A stretch of DNA of 64,000 bases from contig CANRMX010000001.1 of NCBI GenBank assembly GCA_947631855.1, positions 62,001-126,000 on the forward strand, read 5' to 3'. Position numbers and translations under genes: made by a program. The notes under the pieces are model-generated. The model was not told where the DNA came from, did not search any database, and was given only the letters and a program-made list of their open reading frames with translations. Shown here piece after piece: positions 25,934 to 36,199 of the stretch. Numbering within the stretch: the stretch's first letter is position 1; each line of letters starts with the position of its first letter. This DNA is from an uncultured Clostridia bacterium. GTDB lineage: Bacteria > Bacillota > Clostridia > Oscillospirales > Acutalibacteraceae.

Positions 25934-27830
25934 GTATCTCCCGATCCTGATCGTAGGCGCGATCATCGGCGTGTTCGCGGTGGCGTTTATCATCGCCTAC
26001 GCCGGTATCAAGAATAAGAAAGAGGCCACCGGCTTCGACCGCAACGTGCCCGACGGCGAAATTCTCCGCCGGATGCTGCCCTACGCCACCCCCTACTGGA
26101 AGCAGTTCGTGCTGGTGCTGATCATCATGGGCATCTCCGTGGGCTATGAGCTGCGCTCTCCGGTGATCATGGGCAATATCGTGGAAATGGTGGCCGGGGA
26201 CTTCCCCCTGTCCCGCCTGTTCTGGATGGTGGCGGCCTACGCCGGCCTGCTGGTGATCTCCGTGATCTGCACCTACTTCCAGTCCATCACCCTGCAAAAG
26301 ACCGGCCAGAGCATCCTGTCCCAGCTGCGTCTGGACGTGTTCACCCACATCCAGTCCCTGTCCCACAACCAGCTCAATCAAATCCCCGTGGGCAAGCTGG
26401 TGACCCGTGTCACCAACGACACCAACGCCATCTCCATGATGTTCACCAACATCCTGGTGACCATGGTGCGCAACATCGTGATGATCGTGGGCGTGCTGAT
26501 CGCCATGATGGCCATCAACTATATGCTCACCCTGATGGTGCTGTGCTTCATCCCGTTCCTGGTGCTGTTCACGGTGATCTTCCGCAAGTTCACCCGGCGC
26601 ATCTTCCGCCGCGTGAAGGACTACACTACGGACATCAACACCTATCTGTCCGAGAATCTGTCGGGCATCAAGATCACCCAGATCTTCAATCGGGAGCAGG
26701 AAAAGCTGCGGGATTTCCTGGAGCGCAGCGACCGGCTGAAAAAGGCCAAGCGTCAGCAGACCTTTATCTTCGGTATCTTCCGCCCCATGGTGTATATGCT
26801 GTACATTTCCTCCATCATGTGCCTGCTGTATCTCACGGGCCGTGGGGTCATCCGCAACGTGGAATTCATGGGGCAGGTGATCACCAGCAGCGTGCTGGTC
26901 ACGTTCTACATGTACATTTCCCGCTTCTTCAACCCCATCCAGACATTGGCCGAGCAGTTCAATATGCTGCAATCCGCCTTCGCGTCCTCGGAGAAGATCT
27001 TCGCGATTTTGGATATGGAGCCCGAGCTGGTGGATGAGCCCGACGCCATCGACCTGCCGGAGATCAAGGGCGAGATCGAATTCAAAGACGTGTGGTTTGC
27101 CTATAATCCCGGGGAGTGGGTGCTCAAGGGCGTGTCCTTCCATGTGCTGCCCAAGCAGACCGTGGCCTTCGTGGGCTCCACGGGTTCCGGCAAGACCACC
27201 ATCCTGTCGCTGATCTGCCGCAACTACGACATCCAGAAGGGCGAGATCCTCATCGACGGCATCCCCATCAAGCACATCAAGGTCTCCTCCTTGCGCCGGC
27301 ACTTCGGCCAGATGCTCCAGGACGTGTTCCTGTTCTCCGGCACCATCCGGAGCAACATCGTCCTGCGGGAGGAGAGCTTCACCGACGAGGAGATCTGGGA
27401 GGCGTGCAAATACGTCAACGCCGACCACTTCATCAATAAGCTGGAGAACGGCCTGGACGAAGTGGTCCGGGAGCGGGGCAACAACTTCTCCGCCGGGCAG
27501 CGGCAGCTGTTGAGCTTCGCCCGCACCATCATCCACAAGCCCGCCGTCATGATCCTGGACGAGGCCACCGCCAACATCGACACCGAAACGGAGATCCTCA
27601 TCCAGGAATCCCTGGAGAAGATGAAGAGCGTGGGCACCATGCTGATCGTCGCCCACCGGCTCTCCACCATCCAGCATTCGGACAATATCATCCTGCTGGC
27701 CCACGGCGAGATCTTGGAGCAGGGCAATCATCAGGAGCTGCTGAAAAAGCGCGGCCGGTACTACCAGCTGTACTCCCTGCAGTTCGACGCCCAGCAGAAA
27801 GCGCTGGAGATGAAGCAGGCCAAGCGCTGA
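25926..27830 (+). CDS. ABC exporter, ATP-binding/permease subunit (heterodimer half 2)
   Basis: GSTGSGKTTI, FSAGQRQLLSFART, VMILDEATANID; overlaps half 1. Confidence 0.93.
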   Translation: MHEYLPILIVGAIIGVFAVAFIIAYAGIKNKKEATGFDRNVPDGEILRRMLPYATPYWKQFVLVLIIMGISVGYELRSPVIMGNIVEMVAGDFPLSRLFWMVAAYAGLLVISVICTYFQSITLQKTGQSILSQLRLDVFTHIQSLSHNQLNQIPVGKLVTRVTNDTNAISMMFTNILVTMVRNIVMIVGVLIAMMAINYMLTLMVLCFIPFLVLFTVIFRKFTRRIFRRVKDYTTDINTYLSENLSGIKITQIFNREQEKLRDFLERSDRLKKAKRQQTFIFGIFRPMVYMLYISSIMCLLYLTGRGVIRNVEFMGQVITSSVLVTFYMYISRFFNPIQTLAEQFNMLQSAFASSEKIFAILDMEPELVDEPDAIDLPEIKGEIEFKDVWFAYNPGEWVLKGVSFHVLPKQTVAFVGSTGSGKTTILSLICRNYDIQKGEILIDGIPIKHIKVSSLRRHFGQMLQDVFLFSGTIRSNIVLREESFTDEEIWEACKYVNADHFINKLENGLDEVVRERGNNFSAGQRQLLSFARTIIHKPAVMILDEATANIDTETEILIQESLEKMKSVGTMLIVAHRLSTIQHSDNIILLAHGEILEQGNHQELLKKRGRYYQLYSLQFDAQQKALEMKQAKR

Positions 27831-27853
27831 GAATCTTTTGCGCAGATAGAATG

Positions 27854-27888
27854 AAGTGCCTCCTCCGCCTTCGGCGGAGGAGGCACTT
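27854..27888. repeat. perfect 16-bp-arm GC-rich palindrome
   Basis: AAGTGCCTCCTCCGCC-TTC-GGCGGAGGAGGCACTT. Confidence 0.85.
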
Positions 27889-27981
27889 CTGATGCTAATG
27901 AGGAAAGCGGCCGAAAACCGCATCTCCCTGATCGGCCAGTGCGCTCCGCTTGCACCCACCGGCCTAATCCGTAATGTAATT

Positions 27982-28011
27982 GTATCCCCTCGCCGCCAGG
28001 CGAGGGGATAC
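27982..28011. repeat. perfect 13-bp-arm palindrome
   Basis: GTATCCCCTCGCC-GCCA-GGCGAGGGGATAC. Confidence 0.85.
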
Positions 28012-28080
28012 TTTTGTCAAAAAAAGGGGAGGCACTACTATCACAGTTCGGTCGAGCCAAGTGCGCGCAGCCTCAGGCTG

Positions 28081-28536
28081 TCAAACCTTTTCTCGAAAAA
28101 GTTTGCGCCGTTTGATCGATCGCACCAGGCAAACCGCCCCGCACCCGATGACCACGCCCAGGGTGTCGATCCACACGTCCCGCACCTGGCCGCTGCGGCC
28201 GGCCACAAAGAGCTGGATCGTTTCGTCGGTGAGGGCGGCCAAAATCCCGCCCAGCAGCACCTGGGGCAGCTTCTCTGCCGTTTTGCCCCGCCACAGGGTC
28301 AGCTCCGCGCCCAGCAGGGCAAACTCCGAGGCGTGGGCGAGCTTCCGCAGCACGCCGTCGCCGCTCATGGTAGGGCCGCCGCTCAAGAACCACAGCAGGC
28401 GGTTGAGCAGCTCCTTCACCCACTGGCTGATGGCCCCGGAAACACTGGCCGGGAGCAGGGAATTGCCCCAGATAAAGCACAGGGTGAGCCCCACGGCCAG
28501 GGGCCAGACCCACCGCCGGGACTGCCGGTTTTCCAT
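28081..28536 (-). CDS. VanZ family protein
   Basis: KLAHASEFALLGAEL, LTDETIQLFVAGRSGQVRDVWIDTLG. Confidence 0.9.
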   Translation of the reverse strand: MENRQSRRWVWPLAVGLTLCFIWGNSLLPASVSGAISQWVKELLNRLLWFLSGGPTMSGDGVLRKLAHASEFALLGAELTLWRGKTAEKLPQVLLGGILAALTDETIQLFVAGRSGQVRDVWIDTLGVVIGCGAVCLVRSIKRRKLFREKV

Positions 28537-28562
28537 GACGATCCCATCCTTTCGCTGGTGAA

Positions 28563-30158
28563 TCAGTTCTGGCTGAACTCCGAGAGCACCAGGCCGGCGT
28601 TGTGCTCCAGCGCCCAGTCGATGCTCCACTGATTGGCAAAGAGCAGCAGGTACCTGCCCCGCATATCCTGCACCTTCCGGGTGTCGGAGGTGAGATTCAG
28701 CCGCTTCAAATCGATCTCCTCGTTGTCGATCCACCGAATAAACAAATAGGGCAGGGTTTGCAGGGAGATCTCCACGTTGTATTCGTTTTCCATCCGGTAC
28801 TTGAATACGTCGAATTGCAGGCTGCCCACCACGCCCACGATGACCTCCTCCATGCCGGAGGCGATCTCCTGGAAGATTTGGATGGCGCCCTCCTGGGCGA
28901 TCTGATCGATCCCCTTGACGAACTGCTTGCGCTTCATGGTGTCCTTCTGCCGCACCAGACTGAACAGCTCCGGCGCGAAGGTGGGGATGCCCTCGAAGAC
29001 GATGTTTTTTCCGGGAGCGCAGATCGTGTCCCCGATGGAGAACACGCCGGGATCGAACACGCCGATGATGTCCCCGGCGTAGGCTTCGTCGATGATCTCC
29101 CGATTCTGGGCCATGAGCTGCTGGGGCTGGGAGAGGCGCATCCGCCGCCCGCCCTGGACGTGCTCCACCTCCATGGTCTTCTCGAATTTGCCGCTGCAAA
29201 TGCGCATAAAGGCGATGCGGTCCCGGTGGGCCCGATTCATGTTGGCCTGGATCTTGAAGACGAACGCGGAGAAGCCCTCATCGAAAGGGTCCACCGTGCC
29301 CGCGGCGGTGCGCCGGGGCAGCGGGGGCGGGGTGAGCCGGAGGAAATCCTCCAGAAAGGGCTCCACGCCGAAATTGGTGAGGGCCGAGCCGAAGAACACC
29401 GGGGACAGCTTGCCGTGGCGCACCTTGTCTGCGTCGAACTCGTAGCCCGCGCCGTCCAGCAGTTCCACGTCGTCCGTGAGAGTATTGTAGAGGTATTCGC
29501 CCACCCAGTCTTTCAGCGCCGGGTCTTCCAGGGCGTAGTCCGTCTCCTCCACGGCCCGGCGGCCGGCGTTTTCTTCCTCCGGGGTAAAGACCAGTACCTT
29601 GCCCCGGCCCCGGTCGTAGACGCCCTTAAAATCCCGCCCCGAGCCGATGGGCCAGTTCATGGGATAGGTGCCGATGCCCAGCTCCTTCTCGATCTCGTCC
29701 AGCAGATCGTAGGGGCTGCGGGAGTCCCGATCCATTTTGTTGATGAAGGTGAAGATGGGGATATCCCGCATCACGCAGACCTTGAAGAGCTTGCGGGTCT
29801 GGGCCTCCACGCCCTTGGAGGCGTCGATGACCATCACGGCGGAATCGGCGGCCATGAGGGTGCGGTAGGTGTCCTCGGAGAAATCCTGATGGCCGGGGGT
29901 GTCCAGAATATTCACGCAGCAGCCGCCGTATTCAAACTGCATCACCGAGGAGGTGACGGAGATGCCGCGCTGCTTTTCGATTTCCATCCAGTCGGAGACG
30001 GCGTGGCGGGAATTGCGCTTGCCCTTCACCATGCCCGCCAGAGCGATGGCGCCGCCATAGAGCAGGAACTTTTCGGTGAGGGTGGTCTTGCCCGCATCGG
30101 GATGGGAGATGATGGCGAAGGTACGCCGCCGCCGGATCTCCTCTTGTGTCGTTGCCAA
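28563..30158 (-). CDS. prfC: peptide chain release factor 3
   Basis: AIISHPDAGKTTLTEKFLLYGGAI, DTPGHQDFSEDTYRTL; TTG start. Confidence 0.95.
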   Translation of the reverse strand: MATTQEEIRRRRTFAIISHPDAGKTTLTEKFLLYGGAIALAGMVKGKRNSRHAVSDWMEIEKQRGISVTSSVMQFEYGGCCVNILDTPGHQDFSEDTYRTLMAADSAVMVIDASKGVEAQTRKLFKVCVMRDIPIFTFINKMDRDSRSPYDLLDEIEKELGIGTYPMNWPIGSGRDFKGVYDRGRGKVLVFTPEEENAGRRAVEETDYALEDPALKDWVGEYLYNTLTDDVELLDGAGYEFDADKVRHGKLSPVFFGSALTNFGVEPFLEDFLRLTPPPLPRRTAAGTVDPFDEGFSAFVFKIQANMNRAHRDRIAFMRICSGKFEKTMEVEHVQGGRRMRLSQPQQLMAQNREIIDEAYAGDIIGVFDPGVFSIGDTICAPGKNIVFEGIPTFAPELFSLVRQKDTMKRKQFVKGIDQIAQEGAIQIFQEIASGMEEVIVGVVGSLQFDVFKYRMENEYNVEISLQTLPYLFIRWIDNEEIDLKRLNLTSDTRKVQDMRGRYLLLFANQWSIDWALEHNAGLVLSEFSQN

Positions 30159-30244
30159 AGTCGAACACTCCTTGTTTCCATAATCTTATGCTGATGCCCG
30201 ATAAAATCAGGTGTTATTGTCGATTTTGATTTACATAACTCTCA

Positions 30245-30709
30245 TCATGGCGGCGTGATCTTCCGGTACATCCTGCTCATGGAGGCTTCTCCGTCGCCCT
30301 GGGCCATGCAGTAGAATTCCCATCCGTACCGCTCGTAAAACCCGGTGTGGTCGGTGAGCAGGTACAGGGTGCGGATGCCCGCCTCCGCCATGTCCCGGCA
30401 GGCGCGCTCCAACAGCGCCCCGGCGATCCCCTGCCGCCGGTGGGCTTCCTCCACGAACACCGCGCAGATGTTGGGGGCCAGATCGGGCCGGTCGTGAAAA
30501 TCGTTTTCGATGACGCCCAGCCCCGCTATAATCGCCGGGCCCTCCAGCGCCAGGTACCACCTGGGCACCGGCCCGCCGGTTTCCAGGCTCTCCGCCATGC
30601 TTTCCCGGTAGGCTTCTTCCGGCGCGCCCCACTGCTGGTGGAACCATTTCGCCGCTGCGTCCAGCAAGTCCGGCCGCCTGTCCAGCGGCAGCAGCTTGTA
30701 TGCGCCCAT
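30245..30709 (-). CDS. GNAT family N-acetyltransferase
   Basis: AVFVEEAHRRQGIAGALLERACRDMAEAGIRTLYLLTDHTGFYERYGWEF. Confidence 0.88.
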   Translation of the reverse strand: MGAYKLLPLDRRPDLLDAAAKWFHQQWGAPEEAYRESMAESLETGGPVPRWYLALEGPAIIAGLGVIENDFHDRPDLAPNICAVFVEEAHRRQGIAGALLERACRDMAEAGIRTLYLLTDHTGFYERYGWEFYCMAQGDGEASMSRMYRKITPP

Positions 30710-30757
30710 GCTTTCTCTCCTTTTCTCCCGGCTCCGTGGGAAAAACCCCGAACACTT

Positions 30758-30786
30758 ATGATACCATGAAGCCGCCGCAAAGTCAA
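30758..30786 (-). promoter_or_regulatory. sigma-A promoter for GNAT gene
   Basis: minus strand TTGACT-17 bp-TATCAT. Confidence 0.65.
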
Positions 30787-30867
30787 ATAAAACGGCGCTT
30801 CTGCCTCGGAAATCCATCTCAAACAGGGACAGATCGCAACTTCTTGGAGATTCCTTTTACTTTTCGC

Positions 30868-30896
30868 TTTACAAAGGGTTGGATATCAGGTACAAT
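30868..30896 (+). promoter_or_regulatory. sigma-A promoter for pyrH operon
   Basis: TTTACA-17 bp-TACAAT. Confidence 0.7.
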
Positions 30897-30943
30897 ACAA
30901 GTACAATATGTGCTTGGAAGATCAAGCGAACGGAGTGGTAAAT

Positions 30944-31651
30944 ATGTCGCCAAAGTATAAGAGAGTGCTCTTGAAGCTCAGCGGGGAATCCCTGGCGGGC
31001 AAGCAGGGCCACGGCATCGATTTCGACACGGTGATGGAGATCGTGAAGCCCGTGCGACAGCTGGTGGATATGGGCGTGGAGGTCGCCATCGTCGTGGGCG
31101 GCGGGAATATCTGGCGGGGCCGCAGCAGCGGCCAGATGGACCGCACCCGGGCGGATCATATGGGGATGCTGGCCACGGTGATCAATTCCCTGGGCGTGGG
31201 CGATGCGCTGGAGCAGCTGGGCGTGGACGTGCGGGTGCAGACCGCCATCGCCATGCAGGAGGTGGCCGAGCCCTATATCCGCAACCGGGCGGTGCGCCAT
31301 CTGGAAAAGGGCAGAGTGGTGGTGTTCGGCTGCGGCACGGGCAATCCCTTCTTCTCCACGGATACCGGCGCGGCGCTGCGGGCCGCCGAGATCGAGGCCG
31401 ATGTGATCCTAAAGGCCACCATGGTGGACGGCGTGTACGACAGCGACCCCAAGCAGAACCCCAATGCCAAAAAGTACGACACCCTCACCTATTCCGAGGT
31501 GTTGAGCGGCCACCTCAACGTGATGGACATGACCGCCGCCTCCTTCTGTCAGGACAGCCACATCCCCTTTATCGTGTTCAGCATCGAGGACCCCCAGAAT
31601 ATCGTGCGGGCGGTGTGCGGCGAAAAGGTGGGCACGCTGGTGCAGGAATAA
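30944..31651 (+). CDS. pyrH: UMP kinase
   Basis: [45 protein letters not shown]. Confidence 0.95.
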   Translation: MSPKYKRVLLKLSGESLAGKQGHGIDFDTVMEIVKPVRQLVDMGVEVAIVVGGGNIWRGRSSGQMDRTRADHMGMLATVINSLGVGDALEQLGVDVRVQTAIAMQEVAEPYIRNRAVRHLEKGRVVVFGCGTGNPFFSTDTGAALRAAEIEADVILKATMVDGVYDSDPKQNPNAKKYDTLTYSEVLSGHLNVMDMTAASFCQDSHIPFIVFSIEDPQNIVRAVCGEKVGTLVQE

Positions 31652-31699
31652 GGAGCCCAGGCTCCATGAATAAAAATCCAACAGGAAAGGAAGAGAACA

Positions 31700-32263
31700 A
31701 TGGCAGAGATGAAAGACGTGTACGCGAAAGCGGAGCACAAGATGGGGAGGACCATCGACCATCTGGAGGAGGACTACGCCGCAGTGCGGGCTGGCCGGGC
31801 CAATCCGGCGGTGCTGGACAAGATTAGCGTGGATTATTACGGCGCCCCCACGCCCATCAACCAGCTGGCTGCGGTGGCGGTCAGCGAGGCCCGGGTGCTC
31901 ACCATCACCCCGTGGGACGCTTCGGTGCTCCGGGGCATCGAGCGGGCCATCCAGACCTCCGACCTGGGGGTGAATCCCCAGAACGACGGCAAGGTGATCC
32001 GGCTGGTGTTCCCGCCCCTCAATGAGGAGCGCCGGAAGGAGCTGGCCAAGGAGACCGCCAAAATGGCGGAGGAGGCCAAGGTGGCCATCCGTGCGGTGCG
32101 CAGGGAGGCCATTGAGGACCTGAAGAAGATGAAGAAGACCGGCGACATCACCGAGGACGACCTGAAGCAGGGCGAGAAGAAGACCCAGGATCTGACGGAC
32201 AAATACATCAAGAATGTGGACGCCGCCTATGCCCGCAAGGAGAAGGAGATCCTGGAGATCTGA
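31700..32263 (+). CDS. frr: ribosome recycling factor
   Basis: VRAGRANPAVLDKISVDYYGAPTPINQLA. Confidence 0.96.
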   Translation: MAEMKDVYAKAEHKMGRTIDHLEEDYAAVRAGRANPAVLDKISVDYYGAPTPINQLAAVAVSEARVLTITPWDASVLRGIERAIQTSDLGVNPQNDGKVIRLVFPPLNEERRKELAKETAKMAEEAKVAIRAVRREAIEDLKKMKKTGDITEDDLKQGEKKTQDLTDKYIKNVDAAYARKEKEILEI

Positions 32264-32289
32264 GATTTGATCCCTTGGGAGGAATCAGC

Positions 32290-33039
32290 TTGATATTTCG
32301 TAAGCGATCGGGCGCGAAAACGCCCGCCGCCGCTGCGCCGGCAGCGGTGCCCACGCACATCGGCATCATCATGGACGGCAACGGCCGCTGGGCCAAAAAG
32401 CGGCGGCTGCCCCGTTCGGCTGGGCACCGGGCCGGGGCGCAGAATTTCCGGGTGATCACCCGCTACTGCTCGCAGATCGGGGTAAAGTACCTCACCTTGT
32501 ATGTGCTCTCCACGGAGAACTGGTCCCGGCCGGCGGAGGAAGTGAACGCCCTGCTGGGGCTGTTCAAGGAGTATTTGGAGGAATCCCTCCGGGACTTTAT
32601 GGAGGAGAACATCCGGGTGCGGTTTATCGGGGACGTGTCCGTGTTTTCCCAGGAGCTGCAACAGCTCATCCGCCGGGTGGAGGAAGCCTCCGCGCCCAAG
32701 ACGAGCATGGTGCTGAACCTGGCCGTCAACTATGGCGGCCGGGCGGAGATCACCCGGGCGGCGCGGCTTTTCGCCGAGGACGTGGCCGCGGGCCGCTGCA
32801 CCCCGGCGGAGCTGACGGAGCAGGCGTTTGACCGGTATCTCTACACCGCGGGCCAGCCCGATCCCGATATGATCCTCCGGCCCAGCGGGGAGCAGCGCCT
32901 GTCCAATTTTCTACTGTGGCAGTGCGCCTATACGGAGTTCGTCTATTCCGACATCCTCTGGCCGGACTTCAAGCCGTCCGATCTCGACGAGGCCATCCGC
33001 CTCTATGCTTCCCGCCAGCGCCGTTTCGGCGGCGTGTGA
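32290..33039 (+). CDS. uppS: isoprenyl transferase (undecaprenyl diphosphate synthase)
   Basis: HIGIIMDGNGRWAKKRRLPRSAGHRAG; DMILRPSGEQRLSNFLLWQCAYTEF; TTG start after GGGAGGA. Confidence 0.93.
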   Translation: MIFRKRSGAKTPAAAAPAAVPTHIGIIMDGNGRWAKKRRLPRSAGHRAGAQNFRVITRYCSQIGVKYLTLYVLSTENWSRPAEEVNALLGLFKEYLEESLRDFMEENIRVRFIGDVSVFSQELQQLIRRVEEASAPKTSMVLNLAVNYGGRAEITRAARLFAEDVAAGRCTPAELTEQAFDRYLYTAGQPDPDMILRPSGEQRLSNFLLWQCAYTEFVYSDILWPDFKPSDLDEAIRLYASRQRRFGGV

Positions 33040-33075
33040 GGAAAAATCTATCCAGTAAAGGGGCTGAGTGAACCC

Positions 33076-33924
33076 ATGCGACAGCGAATCATCTCAGGAG
33101 CGGTGCTGGTGCTGTTCTGCGCGGCGGTGATCTTTTTCATCAACGAGACCTTTTCCTTTGGCCTGAACATCGTGGCGGGGCTGATCTCCATGCTCTCCGT
33201 GTATGAATTGATCAAGGCGCTGGGGCTGCTGACCAAATGGTTTTTGTCGGTGCCGGCGCTGGCCACGGCCCTGGCGGTGCCGCTGATGTGGGGCCGGGAC
33301 ACCGACCTGGTGTACTACGCCTTCGTGGTGGCGATCTTCGGCTCGCTGATCGTCTACCATCAGGAGGTCAGCTTCCGGGAGGCCGGGGTGCTTATGTGCA
33401 CGGCGGTGCTGATCCCCGCCGCGCTGAAGACTTTGGTGCTGATCCGGGATATGAACCCGGACTATGCGGCGTATTATATACTGCTGGCGGTGTTCGTGGC
33501 GTGGATCGCCGACGCCTCCGCCTACTTTGCCGGGATGCTTTTCGGCAAGCACAAGCTCTGCCCGGAGATCAGCCCCAAGAAGACCGTGGAGGGCTTCATC
33601 GGCGGCTGGGTCGTCACCGTGATCCTGATCATGCTCAGCGGGGTGTTCGTCTCCCACGTCACCTATGGAGGCCAGGTGCAGGTGAATTATTTCTCCCTGT
33701 TCCTCATCGGCTTCCTGGGCGCGCCCATCTCCGTGCTGGGCGACCTCAGCTTTTCGCTGGTGAAGCGCAGCTGCCATATCAAGGATTTCGGCCAGGTGAT
33801 CCCGGGCCACGGCGGCATTCTGGATCGGTTTGACAGCGTGATCTTCACCGCGCCTTTCGTGTACCTGATGGTGCACTATCTGCCCCTGCTCACTGCGGTT
33901 TCCGGGACGGGGGTGGCCCCATGA
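33076..33924 (+). CDS. cdsA: phosphatidate cytidylyltransferase
   Basis: DLSFSLVKRSCHIKDFGQVIPGHGGILDRFDS signature. Confidence 0.95.
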   Translation: MRQRIISGAVLVLFCAAVIFFINETFSFGLNIVAGLISMLSVYELIKALGLLTKWFLSVPALATALAVPLMWGRDTDLVYYAFVVAIFGSLIVYHQEVSFREAGVLMCTAVLIPAALKTLVLIRDMNPDYAAYYILLAVFVAWIADASAYFAGMLFGKHKLCPEISPKKTVEGFIGGWVVTVILIMLSGVFVSHVTYGGQVQVNYFSLFLIGFLGAPISVLGDLSFSLVKRSCHIKDFGQVIPGHGGILDRFDSVIFTAPFVYLMVHYLPLLTAVSGTGVAP

Positions 33925-35087
33925 AGCGCCTTTCTCTGCTGGGCTCCACGGGCTCCATCGGCACCCAGGCGCTGGATGTGGTCCGGGGCCTTGCGGGCAC
34001 CAGGGAGCAGATCACCGTGGAGGTGCTGGCGGCCCGCTCCAATATCGACCTGCTGGAGCGGCAGGTGCGGGAATTCCACCCCAGGGCTGCGGCGGTGGTG
34101 GATGAGAACGCCGCCCGGGAGCTCGCTCTGCGCACCCGGGACTTGGACCTCGCCATCCTGCCGGGGATGGAAGGGGTGTGCGAGGCCGCAGCCTGGCCGG
34201 AGAGCGGAATCGTCCTCAACAGCGTGGTGGGCATGGAGGGCCTCCGGCCTACTTTGGCCGCCATCGACGCCGGGAAGACCATCGCCCTGGCCAACAAGGA
34301 GACGCTGGTGGCCGGCGGCAGTCTGGTGATGGGCGCGGCCCGGGCGAAGGGCGCTGCCATCCTCCCGGTGGACAGCGAACATTCGGCGATCTTCCAGTGC
34401 CTGCAGGGCAGCCCGGGCAAAGCCGCGGTGAAAAAGCTGATCCTCACCGCCTCGGGCGGTCCCTTTTTTGGGAAGACGAAGGAGGAACTGGCCCACGTCA
34501 CGGCGGCGGAGGCCCTGCGCCATCCCAACTGGAGCATGGGCCCCAAGGTGACGGTGGATTCCGCCACCATGATGAACAAGGGGCTGGAGGTGATCGAGGC
34601 CGCCTGGCTGTTCGATCTGCCTGCGGACCGGATCGACGTGGTGATCCACCGGGAGAGCATCGTCCACTCCCTGGTGGAATATCAGGACAACAGCGTGCTG
34701 GCCCAGCTGGGCGTGCCGGATATGCGCATCCCCATCCAGTATGCGCTGGCCTATCCTGAGCGCCTGCCCTCGCCGGCGGGCGAACTGGACTTGGTGAAGG
34801 CGGGGAATCTGCGCTTTTTCGCGCCGGATCTCTCGGTTTTCCAGTGCCTGGCTGTGTGCATGGAGGCCCAGAAGCGGGGCGGGCTGGCGCCTGCCGCGGC
34901 CAACGGGGCGGACGAAAAAGCGGTGGAGCTTTTCCTGGCCGGGAAGATCTCCTTCCTGGAGATCGGCGAACTGGTAGCCGCCGCAGTAGAAGCCCAGCCG
35001 GACAGCCCGGCGGATTCGCTGGAGGCGGTGCTGGCCGCCGACGCCGCTGCCCGGGCCTTTGTGGAAGCCGCCGTGGGCCGCGGATAA
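33921..35087 (+). CDS. dxr: 1-deoxy-D-xylulose 5-phosphate reductoisomerase
   Basis: LLGSTGSIGTQALDV, ANKETLVAGG, PVDSEHSAIFQCLQG. Confidence 0.95.
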   Translation: MKRLSLLGSTGSIGTQALDVVRGLAGTREQITVEVLAARSNIDLLERQVREFHPRAAAVVDENAARELALRTRDLDLAILPGMEGVCEAAAWPESGIVLNSVVGMEGLRPTLAAIDAGKTIALANKETLVAGGSLVMGAARAKGAAILPVDSEHSAIFQCLQGSPGKAAVKKLILTASGGPFFGKTKEELAHVTAAEALRHPNWSMGPKVTVDSATMMNKGLEVIEAAWLFDLPADRIDVVIHRESIVHSLVEYQDNSVLAQLGVPDMRIPIQYALAYPERLPSPAGELDLVKAGNLRFFAPDLSVFQCLAVCMEAQKRGGLAPAAANGADEKAVELFLAGKISFLEIGELVAAAVEAQPDSPADSLEAVLAADAAARAFVEAAVGRG

Positions 35088-35109
35088 CAAGAAAGATGGA
35101 GATGATTTT

Positions 35110-36192
35110 TTGCGTGCTTTGATGATCGCTCTGCTGATCGTGCTGGGAATTCTTTTGTTCGGGTTCGTCATCTTTTTCCACGAGCTGGGCCATTTCCTCA
35201 TGGCCAAGGCGTCGGGGATCCGGGTCAATGAATTCTCCCTGGGGATGGGCCCGCGGCTGCTGCGCTTCGGCAAAGGGGAGACCGAATATTCCCTGCGGCT
35301 GCTGCCCATCGGCGGCTTCTGCGCCATGGAGGGCGAGGACGAGGAGAGCAGCGACGAACGGGCCTTCGGCAACAAGCCCGTCTCCCGGCGGATTTTGGTG
35401 GTGGTGGCCGGCGGCCTGTTCAACATCCTGCTGGGCCTGATCCTCACCTTTTTCTCTCTATTGCCCCAGGAGGTCTTCGGCGACCCGGTGATTTCCGGGT
35501 TTACGGAGGGCTCGGTGCTGGAATCGGTGGGGGCGCAGAAGGGCGACCGCATCGTCTCCGTCAACGGCTACGCCGTCTTTTCCGACACCGATCTGTCCTT
35601 CGGCATGGCCATGGCGGACCCCACCCAGATGCAGTTCACGGTGAAGCGGGACGGCGCGCGCATCGCGCTGCCCGCGGCGGCCATGCGCATGGTGACGGAC
35701 GAGGAAGGTAGAGAGCAGCTTCAGGTGGATTTTGCCATCCATGGGGAGCAGCGGAATGCGGGGATCATAGCCAGCCGCACCTTCATCGACACCTTCTCCA
35801 TGGTGCGCATGGTGGTCGCCAGCCTCAAGGGGCTTTTCACTGGGCGCTTTGGCCTCAACGATCTGGCGGGGCCGGTGGGGACGGCCCAGGCCATTTCCGA
35901 GGTGACGGGCGCGGGCCTGGACTTTGGATTCGGCGCGGCCTTTTCCAATCTGCTGCGCATGATCATCCTCATCACGGTGAATCTGGGCGTGGTCAATCTG
36001 CTGCCCCTGCCCGCGCTGGACGGCGGCCGGCTGCTGTTTTTGATTTGGGAAGCCGTGACCCGCAAGCCGGTGCCCGCCAAATATGAGGGTATTGTGCATG
36101 GGCTGGGCTTTGTGCTTTTGATCGTCCTGATGGTAGTGGTGACGTTTAACGATATCCTGCGGCTGATCCGTGGGGGAGGAATAGGAGGCTAG
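35110..36192 (+). CDS. rseP: site-2 metalloprotease RseP
   Basis: FFHELGHFLMAKASGI, PDZ region, NLLPLPALDGGRLLF. Confidence 0.92.
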   Translation: MRALMIALLIVLGILLFGFVIFFHELGHFLMAKASGIRVNEFSLGMGPRLLRFGKGETEYSLRLLPIGGFCAMEGEDEESSDERAFGNKPVSRRILVVVAGGLFNILLGLILTFFSLLPQEVFGDPVISGFTEGSVLESVGAQKGDRIVSVNGYAVFSDTDLSFGMAMADPTQMQFTVKRDGARIALPAAAMRMVTDEEGREQLQVDFAIHGEQRNAGIIASRTFIDTFSMVRMVVASLKGLFTGRFGLNDLAGPVGTAQAISEVTGAGLDFGFGAAFSNLLRMIILITVNLGVVNLLPLPALDGGRLLFLIWEAVTRKPVPAKYEGIVHGLGFVLLIVLMVVVTFNDILRLIRGGGIGG

Positions 36193-36199
36193 GCAGGCG

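Noticed and set aside
24062-27959. 643-aa and 678-aa minus-strand ORFs opposite the ABC exporter genes
   Set aside because: His/Gly/Asp-rich shadow frames of clear ABC transporter genes.
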